Assembly (NCBI RefSeq): GCF_004403945.1
Contig: NZ_SOHM01000027.1
Span: 374-64,373, forward strand
DNA from: Cryobacterium lactosi
GTDB lineage: Bacteria; Actinomycetota; Actinomycetes; Actinomycetales; Microbacteriaceae
Direction of reading: 5' to 3'
DNA: 64,000 nt
The notes beneath the pieces are model-generated. The model searched no databases. It was not told the DNA's origin and saw only the letters and a list, made by a program, of their open reading frames with translations. Shown here piece after piece: positions 29,352 to 38,088 of the stretch. The translations under genes were made by a program, and so were the position numbers. Each line of letters starts with the position of its first letter. The first letter of the stretch is position 1.

Positions 29352-29807
29352 ATGTCCAGCAACACCCCCTCACTGCCGAACGCGGCGACCACCCTGCCGG
29401 CGAACGCCGCAGAGGTCACCGACGGCGCAGGGGACCGGGTAGGGGAGGGCGTCACGACCATCAAGGACGCCGTCATCGCCAAGGTCGCCGGCCTCGCCGT
29501 GCGGGAGATCCCCGGCGTGCACTCCTTGGGCACCGTGCCGACCAGGGCGCTGGGGGCGATCCTCGACGCCGTCGGCAACGCCGACGTCAACCCGGGCATC
29601 TCGGTGACGACGGGCGACGCAGACGTCGCCGTCGACATCACCCTCGTCGCCGGCTACCCGGTGCCCCTGACGGCCCTGGCCGATCAGATCCGTGCCACCG
29701 TGACCGGTGCCATCGAAGGCCTGGTCGGAATCGCGGTATCGACAGTGAACGTGACCATCACAGATATTTACGTGGCCGAGGAGCCCGACGACAATGACGT
29801 CGCCTAG
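29352..29807 (+). CDS. Asp23/Gls24 family envelope stress response protein
   Basis: A 151-residue protein. The family core (about 40-145) contains VAGLAVREIPGVHSLG and VPLTALADQIRATVTGAIEG, ending in STVNVTITDIYV; the first 35 residues look disordered. Asp23/Gls24 proteins are membrane-associated via AmaP in Gram-positives and are induced by envelope or alkaline stress. GGAG lies 10 nt before ATG 29352. A GlsB-type membrane protein follows 104 bp later, so they may form a small stress cluster. Confidence 0.88.
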   Translation: MSSNTPSLPNAATTLPANAAEVTDGAGDRVGEGVTTIKDAVIAKVAGLAVREIPGVHSLGTVPTRALGAILDAVGNADVNPGISVTTGDADVAVDITLVAGYPVPLTALADQIRATVTGAIEGLVGIAVSTVNVTITDIYVAEEPDDNDVA

Positions 29808-29911
29808 GGTCCCGGCCGCGTAATCAAGCCAGGCTCGCCAGAGCCAGGTCGGACTGCACAGCCAGCTCCGAAACACCAGCAGTACCCACACCAACAGAAA
29901 TGAGACACTCC

Positions 29912-30175
29912 ATGGGGTTCTTCGGATTCCTTCTTCTCGGCCTCCTTGCGGGCGCCATCGCCAAGCTGATCCTCCCGGGCAACCAGGGCGGCGGATGGTT
30001 CATCACGCTTCTGCTCGGCGTTGTCGGCGCACTGCTCGGCGGGTTCCTCGGTAGCGCGCTCTTCGGCGCACCGCTGGAAGACTTCTTCTCCATCCAGACC
30101 TGGCTGCTGGCCATCGGTGGATCCATCATCGTTCTCCTGATCTACGGCTTCGCCGTAGGCCGTCGCAAGGCGTAA
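29912..30175 (+). CDS. GlsB/YeaQ/YmgE family stress response membrane protein
   Basis: An 87-residue protein with three hydrophobic segments (about 2-20, 29-50, 61-82) and the family's GxxxGxxA and LLGGFLGSALFG patterns, ending in a basic GRRKA tail. The family (transglycosylase-associated) is small and poorly understood; in firmicutes GlsB is co-induced with Gls24. ATG 29912 (MGFFGFLLLG) fits the family better than ATG 29900, four codons upstream. A strong terminator follows. Confidence 0.85.
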   Translation: MGFFGFLLLGLLAGAIAKLILPGNQGGGWFITLLLGVVGALLGGFLGSALFGAPLEDFFSIQTWLLAIGGSIIVLLIYGFAVGRRKA

Positions 30176-30196
30176 TCCCGCCGGGATTCCCTTCCG

Positions 30197-30241
30197 CGAA
30201 AGGCGGCACGCCGCACCTTCGGGTGCGGGTGCCGCCTTTCG
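30197..30241. terminator. rho-independent terminator with UUCG loop
   Basis: A 13-bp stem (30197-30209 with 30229-30241) continues, after one unpaired G, into a 7-bp stem (30211-30217 with 30222-30228) capped by TTCG. This is an exceptionally stable hairpin 22 bp after the GlsB-type gene. A short T-rich stretch follows. Confidence 0.88.
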
Positions 30242-30301
30242 GCGTATCTTCAAACTTTCGGACGACGACTGCGTCGCGCGGCCCGGCCTAGTGTCGGGAC
30301 T

Positions 30302-32509
30302 GTGATGAAGACAACTGACCCCGGACCGCACCCAGACACCGGACTCCCCAAGGCCCGATCCGGCTCCGGAAGCCGGGTGCCGCTGTGGTTGCGCATCCTG
30401 ATCCCCACGATTCTGATCCTGGTCTGGTTCGTCATGTTCGGTGCCGGCGGGGCCTCGTTCGGCCGGATCAGCGACGTGTCGACCAATGACCAGGTGCAGC
30501 AGTTGCCCGCCAGCGCCGACGCGACCAAGGTGCAGGCGCTGCAGGCCGAGTTCCGCGGCGACGACGTCCTGCCCGGGGTACTGGTCTACGAGCGTGTCGG
30601 TGGGCTCACCGAGGCCGACCAGAGCGCCATCAGCGCCCAGATCACCGAACTGGCCCAGCTGGACGGTGTGGTGACCGACAGTGTGTCGCCGGCGATCTTC
30701 TCGGAGGACGGCGAGGCCGCCGAGGCCATTCTCACCCTGGACACCCAGATCAAACCCGCCGACACCGTCGAGTCGATCCGCGCCTATCTGGCCGACAACC
30801 CGATCGACGGCGTCGACACCTACGTGACCGGGCCCGCCGGATTGATCGCGGACCTGACGGGTGCGTTCGCCGGCATCGACGGCATCCTGCTGCTCACGGC
30901 GCTCGCCGCCGTCCTGGTGATCCTGGTGATCGTCTACAGGTCGCCCCTGCTGCCCCTGATCGTGCTGTTCACCAGCCTCGCCGCCCTCTGCGCTTCAGTT
31001 CTCGTGGTGGTGGCCCTGGCCAGCGCCGACGTGCTGATCCTGACCGGGCAGACTCAGGGCATCCTGTTCATCCTGGTGATCGGCGCCGCGACGGACTACT
31101 CGTTGCTTTACGTGGCCAGGTTCCGCGAGGCGTTGCGGGACAACGCCAAGAAGTGGGATGCGACCCTCGTCGCCCTGCGCGGCTCCTTCGAACCGATCCT
31201 CGCCGCCGGCGGCACCGTGATCGTGGGCCTGCTCTGCCTGCTGTTCAGCGACCTCAACTCGAACAAGGCGCTCGGACCCGTTGCGGCAATCGGGATCGCA
31301 TTCGCGCTCCTCGCCGCTCTGACCCTGCTGCCAGCCCTGATGCTGTGGGCCGGTCGTGCCGCCTTCTGGCCGGTGCGCCCGAAGCTCGGCTCCGCCCACC
31401 CCGGCCTGGATGGCACGAACGCCAAGGGCGTCTGGCCGTGGCTGGCCCGGCTCGTGAGCCGGCGGGCCAGGATCATCTGGATCGCCTGCACCGTGCTGCT
31501 GGCGATCGCGTCGATCGGGGCGCTGCAGTTCAAGGCCGACGGCGTCTCGCAGAGCGAATTCGTGCTCGGGACCTCCGAGGCCAGGGACGGCCAGGCCGTG
31601 GTGGGGGAGCACTTCCCCGGCGGCTCCGGGACCCCGGCTGTCGTGATCGGGCCGGAGTCCGAACTGCAGGCGATGACCGATGTGCTGCTCGCCAACGACG
31701 GGGTCGACTCCGTCACGGTGCTCTCCACGGACTCGGTCAGCGGTTCGTTGCCGGTCACCACGGACGGCGTGCAGGCCTTCGGCCCTCCCGGCACCCCGGC
31801 CGGAGAGCCGACCGTGATCGACGGCGACATCCTGCTGCAGGCCACCCTCACCGACGCGGGCGACTCCGCCCCCGCCGAGACGACGGTGCGTGAGCTCAGG
31901 GTCTCCCTCGACGACGTCCCCGGAACCGTCCTGGTCGGCGGGACGACGGCCATCGCCGTCGACACCACCGACACCGCGATCCACGACCGCAACCTGATCA
32001 TCCCGATCATCCTCGGGGTCATCCTGGTCATCCTGATGCTGCTGCTGCGGTCGATCCTGGCCCCGGTGCTGTTGGTGGCCACCGTTGTGCTCTCGTTCGC
32101 CGCCGCGCTCGGGGTGTCCGCCTGGGTGTTCGACGGAGTGCTGGGCTTCCCGGGCGCCGACCCGGTGGTCCCGCTCTACGGGTTCGTCTTCCTGGTCGCG
32201 CTCGGCATCGACTACAACATCTTCCTGATGACGAGGGTGCGGGAGGAATCGATCCGGTTCGGCACTCGCACCGGCATCCTGCGCGGACTCGTCGCGACCG
32301 GCGGGGTGATCACCTCGGCCGGCCTGGTCCTGGCCGCGACGTTCGCCGCGCTCGGTGTGCTGCCGATCCTGTTCCTGGCCCAGCTGGCGTTCATCGTGGC
32401 GTTCGGGGTGCTGCTGGACACCTTCGTGGTGCGGTCGCTGCTGGTCCCGGCGCTGGCCCACGACATCGGCCCGAAGATCTGGTGGCCGAGCAAACTCGCC
32501 AAGCCCTGA
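30302..32509 (+). CDS. MMPL/RND family transporter
   Basis: A 735-residue RND-type transporter with the MMPL architecture: a membrane helix near residues 25-45, a large extracytoplasmic loop, a first six-helix bundle (about 190-380), a second loop, and a second bundle (about 550-720). The proton-relay-like motif GAATDYSLLYVARFREAL (first bundle) and its partner GIDYNIFLMTRVREES (second bundle) are visible. MMPL proteins export lipids or other hydrophobic compounds. GTG 30302 or ATG 30305 is the start; TAGTGT ends 7 nt upstream, suggesting a leaderless mRNA. Confidence 0.92.
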   Translation: MMKTTDPGPHPDTGLPKARSGSGSRVPLWLRILIPTILILVWFVMFGAGGASFGRISDVSTNDQVQQLPASADATKVQALQAEFRGDDVLPGVLVYERVGGLTEADQSAISAQITELAQLDGVVTDSVSPAIFSEDGEAAEAILTLDTQIKPADTVESIRAYLADNPIDGVDTYVTGPAGLIADLTGAFAGIDGILLLTALAAVLVILVIVYRSPLLPLIVLFTSLAALCASVLVVVALASADVLILTGQTQGILFILVIGAATDYSLLYVARFREALRDNAKKWDATLVALRGSFEPILAAGGTVIVGLLCLLFSDLNSNKALGPVAAIGIAFALLAALTLLPALMLWAGRAAFWPVRPKLGSAHPGLDGTNAKGVWPWLARLVSRRARIIWIACTVLLAIASIGALQFKADGVSQSEFVLGTSEARDGQAVVGEHFPGGSGTPAVVIGPESELQAMTDVLLANDGVDSVTVLSTDSVSGSLPVTTDGVQAFGPPGTPAGEPTVIDGDILLQATLTDAGDSAPAETTVRELRVSLDDVPGTVLVGGTTAIAVDTTDTAIHDRNLIIPIILGVILVILMLLLRSILAPVLLVATVVLSFAAALGVSAWVFDGVLGFPGADPVVPLYGFVFLVALGIDYNIFLMTRVREESIRFGTRTGILRGLVATGGVITSAGLVLAATFAALGVLPILFLAQLAFIVAFGVLLDTFVVRSLLVPALAHDIGPKIWWPSKLAKP

Positions 32510-32514
32510 CACCC

Positions 32515-32577
32515 TCGCGAACTGTGAGAAAAGCCCCAAAATCCGCGGATTTTGGGTGCTTAGCTCACAGTTCGCGG
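32515..32577. terminator. bidirectional terminator, TCGCGAACTGTGAG family
   Basis: A long imperfect inverted repeat with the outer arm TCGCGAACTGTGAGAAAAGC and a 20-bp inner palindrome CCAAAATCCGCGGATTTTGG (32536-32555). It lies between the convergent MMPL and kgd genes, 6 bp after the first and 8 bp before the end of the second. The outer arm matches the element at 255-316. Confidence 0.75.
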
Positions 32578-32584
32578 GGACGCG

Positions 32585-35500
32585 CTAGAGGGTGAGGGCG
32601 TTCGTGATCAGCTCGGACTGCTCGGCGGCGTGGCGCTTGGCCGAACCGGCGGCCGGGGACGCCGAGGCGGCCCGGGAGAACAGGCGGATCGGCCGGGTGC
32701 CGAGCTTGTTGGTCTGCAGGTAGAAGAACGGCCAGGCGCCCTGGTTCTCCGGCTCGTCCTGCACCCAGGCCAGTTCGGCGTTCGGGTACTGCTCGGCGAC
32801 CTGCTTGAGCTCGGCACCGGGCAGCGGATAGAACTGCTCGAGGCGGACCAGCGCGATCTCGGGGTTCGGGTTCTTCTCGAGGTCGGCCAAAAGGTCGTAG
32901 TAGAGCTTGCCGGCCATGAACAGCACCCGCTTGACGGCGGCCTTGTCCTGGATCCGCGCGTCGTCGATGACCGGTTCGAACCGGCCGCTGGTGAAGTCGG
33001 CGACCGGGCTGGTCGCCCCACGCAGGCGCAGCATCGACTTGGGTGTGAAGACGATCAGCGGACGCCGCGGGCGCATGTACGCCTGGCGGCGCAGCAGGTG
33101 GAAGTACGACGCGGGCGTGGACGGACGGGCGACGGTCATGTTGTTCTCGGCGCACATCTGCAGGTACCGCTCGATCCGGGCGGACGAGTGGTCGGGGCCC
33201 TGGCCCTCGTAACCGTGCGGAAGCAGGAGCACGACGCTGGAGCGCTGGCCCCACTTCTGCTCGGCCGAGGAGATGAACTCGTCGATGATGGTCTGGGCGC
33301 CGTTCGCGAAGTCGCCGAACTGGGCCTCCCAGAGCACCAGAGCATCGGCCCGCTCCACGGAGTAGCCGTACTCGAAACCCATGGCCGCGTATTCGCTGAG
33401 CAGGGTGTCGTAGATCCAGAACCTGGCCTGGTTCTCGCTCAGGTTCGCCAGCGGCAACCATTCCTGGCCGTTGACCCTGTCGTGCAGCACGGCGTGGCGC
33501 TGCACGAAGGTGCCGCGGCGGGCATCCTGGCCGGCGAAACGCACCGGGGTGCCCTCGAGCAGCACCGATCCGAGTGCGAGCAGCTCGCCGAAGCTCCAGT
33601 CGATGTTGCCGTTGCGGCTCATGTCCAGGCGTTTCTGCAACAGCTGCTGCAGCTTGTTGTGCACAGTGAACCCGGCCGGCTTGTTGTTGAAGGTGTCGCC
33701 GATCAGGTGCACGATGCTTTCGGGAACCCCGGTGGTCTCGGGTTCGCCGACGGCGTCGTCCGTCACGCCGGAACCGGAGAGGCCCCGGTTGGCGGCCGCG
33801 GCCGCGTCGCCGGTGATGATCGGGATCGACGAGGTCTGGGCGGCGTGGGTCTCCATGAACGCCCGCTCCAGGCGGTCCTGGAAGTCGGCGTGCGCGGCCT
33901 CGAACTCGGCCTGGGTGATGTCACCACGACCGACAAGGGCCTCGGTGTAGAGCTTGCGCACGCTGCGCTTGGCCTCGATCAGGTTGTACATCAGCGGCTG
34001 CGTCATCGAGGGGTCGTCGCCCTCGTTGTGGCCGCGTCGGCGGTAGCAGACCAGGTCGATGACAACGTCGCGCTTGAATTCCTGCCGGTACGCGAACGCC
34101 AGTTCGGCGACCCGCACGACGGCCTCAGGGTCGTCGCCGTTGACGTGGAAGATCGGCGCCTGGATGGTCTTGGCCACGTCGGTGGAGTACACCGAGGTGC
34201 GGCCCTCACCGGGAGGCGTGGTGAAGCCGACCTGGTTGTTGACGACGAGGTGGATGGTGCCGCCGGTGCGGTAGCCGCGCAGCTGGGACATCTGAAGTGT
34301 CTCGAGCACCACGCCCTGGCCGGCCATGGCGGCGTCGCCGTGCACCAGCACGGGCAGGGTCGAGAAGGTGCCGATGGGCTTCCGGTCCTGCTTGGCGCGC
34401 ACGATTCCCTCGAGCACGCCGTCGACGGCCTCGAGGTGGGACGGGTTGGCGGCCAGGTACACGGCCACCTCCTCGCCGTTGGTGCCGCGGAAGGTGCCCT
34501 CGGTTCCGAGGTGGTACTTGACGTCACCGGAGCCCTGCACGCTGCGCGGGTCCTGGGTGCCCTCGAATTCGCGGAAGATCTGGCCGTAGGTCTTACCGGC
34601 GATGTTGGTGAGCACGTTCAACCGGCCGCGGTGCGCCATGCCGATGCAGACCTCATCGAGGCCGGCATCCGCGGAACCCTGCAGGATCGCGTCGAGCAGG
34701 GCGATGGTGGACTCGCCGCCCTCGAGGCTGAAACGCTTCTGGCCGACGTACTTGGTCTGCAGGAAGGTTTCGAACGCCTCGGCCTCGTTGAGCTTGCCGA
34801 GGATACGCATCTGCTCGTCGTGGGTGGGCTTGACGTAGGTCTTCTCCATCTTCTCCTGCACCCACTTGCGTTGGGCCGGGTCCTGGATGTGCATGTACTC
34901 GATGCCCGTCGTGCGGCAGTACGAGTCGCGGAGCACGCCAAGGATGTCGCGCAGCAGCATGGTGCGCTTGGTGCCGAAGCCACCGGTGATGAACTCGCGG
35001 TCCAGGTCCCAGAACGTGAGTCCGTGGCTGGCGATGTCGAGGTCCGGGTGGGTGCGCTGCTGGTACTCGAGCGGGTCGATGTCGGCCATCAGGTGGCCAC
35101 GCACTCGGTAGGCGTTGATCAGTTCCTGCACGCGGGCGGTCTTGTCCACGGCGCTGGCCAGGTCGACGCTGATGTCGGGGGCCCAGTGGATGGGGTCGTA
35201 CGGGATGCGCATCGCCGCGAAGATGTCTTCGTAGAAGTTGTGCTGGCCGATGAGCAGCTCGTGCACGATCTTGAGGAACTCGCCGGAGCCGGCGCCCTGG
35301 ATGACCCGGTGGTCATAGGTGCTGGTCAGGGTGATGGTCTTGGAGATGGCCAGGCCGGTGAGGGTCTTGACGCTCGCGCCCATGAATTCGGCCGGGTAGT
35401 CCAGCGCGCCGGCGCCGATGATGCAACCCTGGCCCTTCATCAGCCGCGGCACCGAGTGCACGGTGCCGATGCCGCCGGGGTTGGTCAGCGACACCGTGGC

Positions 35501-36388
35501 GCCGGAGAAGTCGTCTGCGGTGAGCTTGCCCTTGCGGGCACGGCCGACGAGGTCCTCGTAGGAGGTGAGGTACTCGCCGAAGGTCATGGTGTCGGCCCGC
35601 TTGATGGCCGGGACCATCAGAGACCGGGTGCCGTCGGGCTTGGGCAGGTCGATCGCGATGCCCAGGCCCACGTGTGCCGGGGCGATCACCGACGGCTTAC
35701 CCTCGACCTCGTCGTAGTAGACGTTCTGGCTCGGGAACATCTTCAGCGCCCGGATCAGCGCCCAGCCGATCAGGTGGGTGAACGACACCTTGCCGCCGCG
35801 GGCCCGCTTCATGTGGTTGTTGATCACGATGCGGTTGTCGATCAGCAGCTTGGCCGGGATGGTGCGCACGCTCGTGGCTGTGGGCACTGTGAGGCTGGTG
35901 GCCATGTTGGCCGCCAGACTCTTGGCCATGCCGCGCAGGGGAGTGACGATGTCCTGCGGAACCACGGGGGCCGCATCGGAGATCACCGGCTGTGGGTTGG
36001 TGATCGGAGCGTCGGCCGGAACCGGTTCAGGCTTCGGGGCGATCGACGTGGTGCGGGCCGTGCGCGGGCCGCCAAGTACGGGGATCGGTGCGGTGATCGG
36101 GTGCGCTTCGGCCGTCGGGGTCGCGGGCTCCTCCGCCAGCGGCGGCACCTCGGCGGCAGCGGGGGCGGCCGCAGCAGCGGCACCGTCGGCCGCAGGGGCG
36201 GCGCCCTCAGCCTGCTTCAACGCCGTCGCCGTCTGGTGGTAGCTGTCCAGGATCGGCCACCACGACTGATCCACCGAGTTCTTGTCGATGAGGTAACGTT
36301 CGTAAAATTCGTCTACGAGCCATTCGTTGGCTCCGAATTCAGCAGAGGCCGTTTCTTCGGACCCACCGCCGGTCAACTGGTTCGACAC
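32585..36388 (-). CDS. kgd: multifunctional 2-oxoglutarate decarboxylase/dehydrogenase E1-E2 (KgD)
   Basis: A 1267-residue fusion typical of actinobacteria. N terminus: a short alpha-ketoglutarate dehydrogenase region (about 20-45, ANEWLVDEFYERYLIDKNSV); Ala/Pro linker; a succinyltransferase (E2o) catalytic domain (about 150-380) ending TSTYDHRVIQGAGSGEFL; then the TPP-dependent E1o part with GDAAMAGQGVVLETLQMSQL near 687 and NNQVGFTT. It catalyses the oxoglutarate-to-succinate semialdehyde/succinyl-CoA step of the TCA cycle, relying on lipoylated partners encoded elsewhere. The start is GTG 36388. Confidence 0.96.
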   Translation of the reverse strand: MSNQLTGGGSEETASAEFGANEWLVDEFYERYLIDKNSVDQSWWPILDSYHQTATALKQAEGAAPAADGAAAAAAPAAAEVPPLAEEPATPTAEAHPITAPIPVLGGPRTARTTSIAPKPEPVPADAPITNPQPVISDAAPVVPQDIVTPLRGMAKSLAANMATSLTVPTATSVRTIPAKLLIDNRIVINNHMKRARGGKVSFTHLIGWALIRALKMFPSQNVYYDEVEGKPSVIAPAHVGLGIAIDLPKPDGTRSLMVPAIKRADTMTFGEYLTSYEDLVGRARKGKLTADDFSGATVSLTNPGGIGTVHSVPRLMKGQGCIIGAGALDYPAEFMGASVKTLTGLAISKTITLTSTYDHRVIQGAGSGEFLKIVHELLIGQHNFYEDIFAAMRIPYDPIHWAPDISVDLASAVDKTARVQELINAYRVRGHLMADIDPLEYQQRTHPDLDIASHGLTFWDLDREFITGGFGTKRTMLLRDILGVLRDSYCRTTGIEYMHIQDPAQRKWVQEKMEKTYVKPTHDEQMRILGKLNEAEAFETFLQTKYVGQKRFSLEGGESTIALLDAILQGSADAGLDEVCIGMAHRGRLNVLTNIAGKTYGQIFREFEGTQDPRSVQGSGDVKYHLGTEGTFRGTNGEEVAVYLAANPSHLEAVDGVLEGIVRAKQDRKPIGTFSTLPVLVHGDAAMAGQGVVLETLQMSQLRGYRTGGTIHLVVNNQVGFTTPPGEGRTSVYSTDVAKTIQAPIFHVNGDDPEAVVRVAELAFAYRQEFKRDVVIDLVCYRRRGHNEGDDPSMTQPLMYNLIEAKRSVRKLYTEALVGRGDITQAEFEAAHADFQDRLERAFMETHAAQTSSIPIITGDAAAAANRGLSGSGVTDDAVGEPETTGVPESIVHLIGDTFNNKPAGFTVHNKLQQLLQKRLDMSRNGNIDWSFGELLALGSVLLEGTPVRFAGQDARRGTFVQRHAVLHDRVNGQEWLPLANLSENQARFWIYDTLLSEYAAMGFEYGYSVERADALVLWEAQFGDFANGAQTIIDEFISSAEQKWGQRSSVVLLLPHGYEGQGPDHSSARIERYLQMCAENNMTVARPSTPASYFHLLRRQAYMRPRRPLIVFTPKSMLRLRGATSPVADFTSGRFEPVIDDARIQDKAAVKRVLFMAGKLYYDLLADLEKNPNPEIALVRLEQFYPLPGAELKQVAEQYPNAELAWVQDEPENQGAWPFFYLQTNKLGTRPIRLFSRAASASPAAGSAKRHAAEQSELITNALTL

Positions 36389-36523
36389 AGCTGATCGCCC
36401 ACTCTCTTCGTTGATTCTGATTGTCCATGGCGATCACAACCGCCGGGTCAGTGTGTTGATATCAAGACTAATCCCATCGAGGTACTGCACCGGTACGGCT
36501 TTGCGGGGACTAGCGTTAAAAAC

Positions 36524-37963
36524 ATGCAGTTCTATGGAGCGGTACCCCGCCACGACTTGACCTATTCCGATGTCTTCCTGGTGCCCAGCCAGTCGGCGAT
36601 CAACAGCCGCCTGGACGTATCACTCGCACCGGGCGACGGCACAGCGGCCACGATCCCGATCGTCTCGGCGAACATGAACTCGGTCACCGGACCCCGCCTG
36701 GCGGCATCGCTCGCCCGGCGTGGCGGCCTCGGCGTGTTGCCGCAGGACATGCACCTCCAGGATCTGGACGCGGCCATCCGCTGGGTCAAGTCCCAGCCCG
36801 TGCAGTTCGACACCCCGTTCGTGTTCGCGCCGGACGCCACGGTGGCCGACGCGCTGCGCCAGGTTCCCCCGGTGGAGGGCCAGGGCCTGGTCATCAACGA
36901 CGAGCACGACGCCTACCTGGGTTGCATCGACGCGGCCAGGCTCGGGTCTGCGCTGCCGGATGCGCGCCTGGGCGACCTCCTGCACGGTCCGCTCGCGTCG
37001 CTCGACGCCGAGGACATCGACGGGCCCCGCCGGGCGTTCGACGTGATGACCGCCGCCGATCTCGACTTCGCGCCCGTGCTCCGCCGCGGCAAACTGATCG
37101 GCACCCTGAGTCGCAAGAGCGCCCTGCGCGCCACCCTGTACCAGCCCGCGGTCGACAGCTCGGGCCGGCTTCTGGTCGCGGCCGCCGTCGGCATCAACGG
37201 CGACGTCGCCGCCAAGGCGCAGGCCCTGGCCGCCGCCGGGGTGGACGTCCTCGTGCTCGACACCGCGCACGGCCACCAGGACGGCATGCTCCGTGCCCTG
37301 AAGACCGTGTCGGCCCTCAAACTCGGCATCCCGATCGTGGCCGGCAACGTGGTCACCGCCGACGCCGTCGAGCACCTCGTGGGCGCCGGAGCGAACATCA
37401 TCAAGGTGGGCGTGGGCCCCGGCGCCATGTGCACCACCCGAATGATGACCGCCGTCGGCCGCCCGCAGTTCTCCGCCGTGCTCGAGACCGCAGAGGCCGC
37501 GGGCAAGCTCGGTGCGCACGTCTGGGCGGATGGCGGGGTGCGCTACCCGCGCGACGTGGCGCTCGCGCTCGCCGCGGGGGCCGCGTCGGTGATGATCGGC
37601 TCCTGGTTCGCCGGCACCATCGAAGCGCCGGGCACGCTGGACACCGACGCATCCGGCGCCCTCTACAAGGAAAGCTGGGGCATGGCATCAACGAAGGCCG
37701 TGCGCGAGCGTTTCGACAGGCTCGACGCCTACGAGCTGGCCCGCAAGACCCTGTTCGCCGAGGGCATCTCGTCGTCGAAGATCTACCTCGACCCGCTGCG
37801 CCCCTCGGTTGAAGACCTGCTCGACATGATCACGTCGGGTGTGCGCAGTTCGTTCACCTACGCGGGGGCGGCCAGCGTGGCCGAATTCCATGACAGGGCG
37901 AAGGTCGGAATCCAGTCCGCAGCAGGCTACGAAGAGGGCAAGGCGCTAGTGGTTTCCTGGTGA
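36524..37963 (+). CDS. guaB1: GuaB1 family IMP dehydrogenase-related protein (probable GMP reductase)
   Basis: A 479-residue member of the IMPDH/GMPR superfamily. A TIM barrel is interrupted by CBS domains (about 95-205; FDVMTAADLDFAPVLRRGKL). The catalytic cysteine loop is seen as GVGPGAMCTTRMMT near residue 305, and the NAD-binding/flap region later. Mycobacterial GuaB1 has GMP reductase activity, recycling GMP to IMP, with the CBS domains giving nucleotide control. TAGCGT ends 7 nt before ATG 36524 with no Shine-Dalgarno, a good leaderless candidate. Confidence 0.9.
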   Translation: MQFYGAVPRHDLTYSDVFLVPSQSAINSRLDVSLAPGDGTAATIPIVSANMNSVTGPRLAASLARRGGLGVLPQDMHLQDLDAAIRWVKSQPVQFDTPFVFAPDATVADALRQVPPVEGQGLVINDEHDAYLGCIDAARLGSALPDARLGDLLHGPLASLDAEDIDGPRRAFDVMTAADLDFAPVLRRGKLIGTLSRKSALRATLYQPAVDSSGRLLVAAAVGINGDVAAKAQALAAAGVDVLVLDTAHGHQDGMLRALKTVSALKLGIPIVAGNVVTADAVEHLVGAGANIIKVGVGPGAMCTTRMMTAVGRPQFSAVLETAEAAGKLGAHVWADGGVRYPRDVALALAAGAASVMIGSWFAGTIEAPGTLDTDASGALYKESWGMASTKAVRERFDRLDAYELARKTLFAEGISSSKIYLDPLRPSVEDLLDMITSGVRSSFTYAGAASVAEFHDRAKVGIQSAAGYEEGKALVVSW

Positions 37964-38010
37964 CTCTCACGTGAAATCGCACAGGCACTGCCGGTATAGT
38001 TGACCCTCTA

Positions 38011-38088
38011 ATGGACGACCCCCCTTCTGCGAATTCACCCGACCATAAACCCTCGCCCGTGACCCGCGGCGGTGCTGCCCGTGTATGA
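38011..38088 (+). CDS. possible 25-codon leader peptide ahead of the CNNM gene
   Basis: ATG 38011 to TGA 38086-38088 encodes MDDPPSANSPDHKPSPVTRG and five more residues, overlapping GTG 38072 of the next gene in another frame. The ATG is 10 nt after TATAGT (37995-38000). Its TGA is 14 nt after the GTG, so ribosomes finishing it could re-initiate nearby. There is no homology evidence; the peptide is short and proline-rich. Confidence 0.3.
   Translation: MDDPPSANSPDHKPSPVTRGGAARV

Noticed and set aside
30995..32539. 514-codon minus-strand frame opposite the MMPL gene
   Set aside because: Gln/His/Arg/Gly-rich shadow of a clear transporter.
32630..36394. 1254-codon plus-strand frame opposite kgd
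   Set aside because: Same reason: kgd motifs are unambiguous on the minus strand and the antisense product has unnatural composition.
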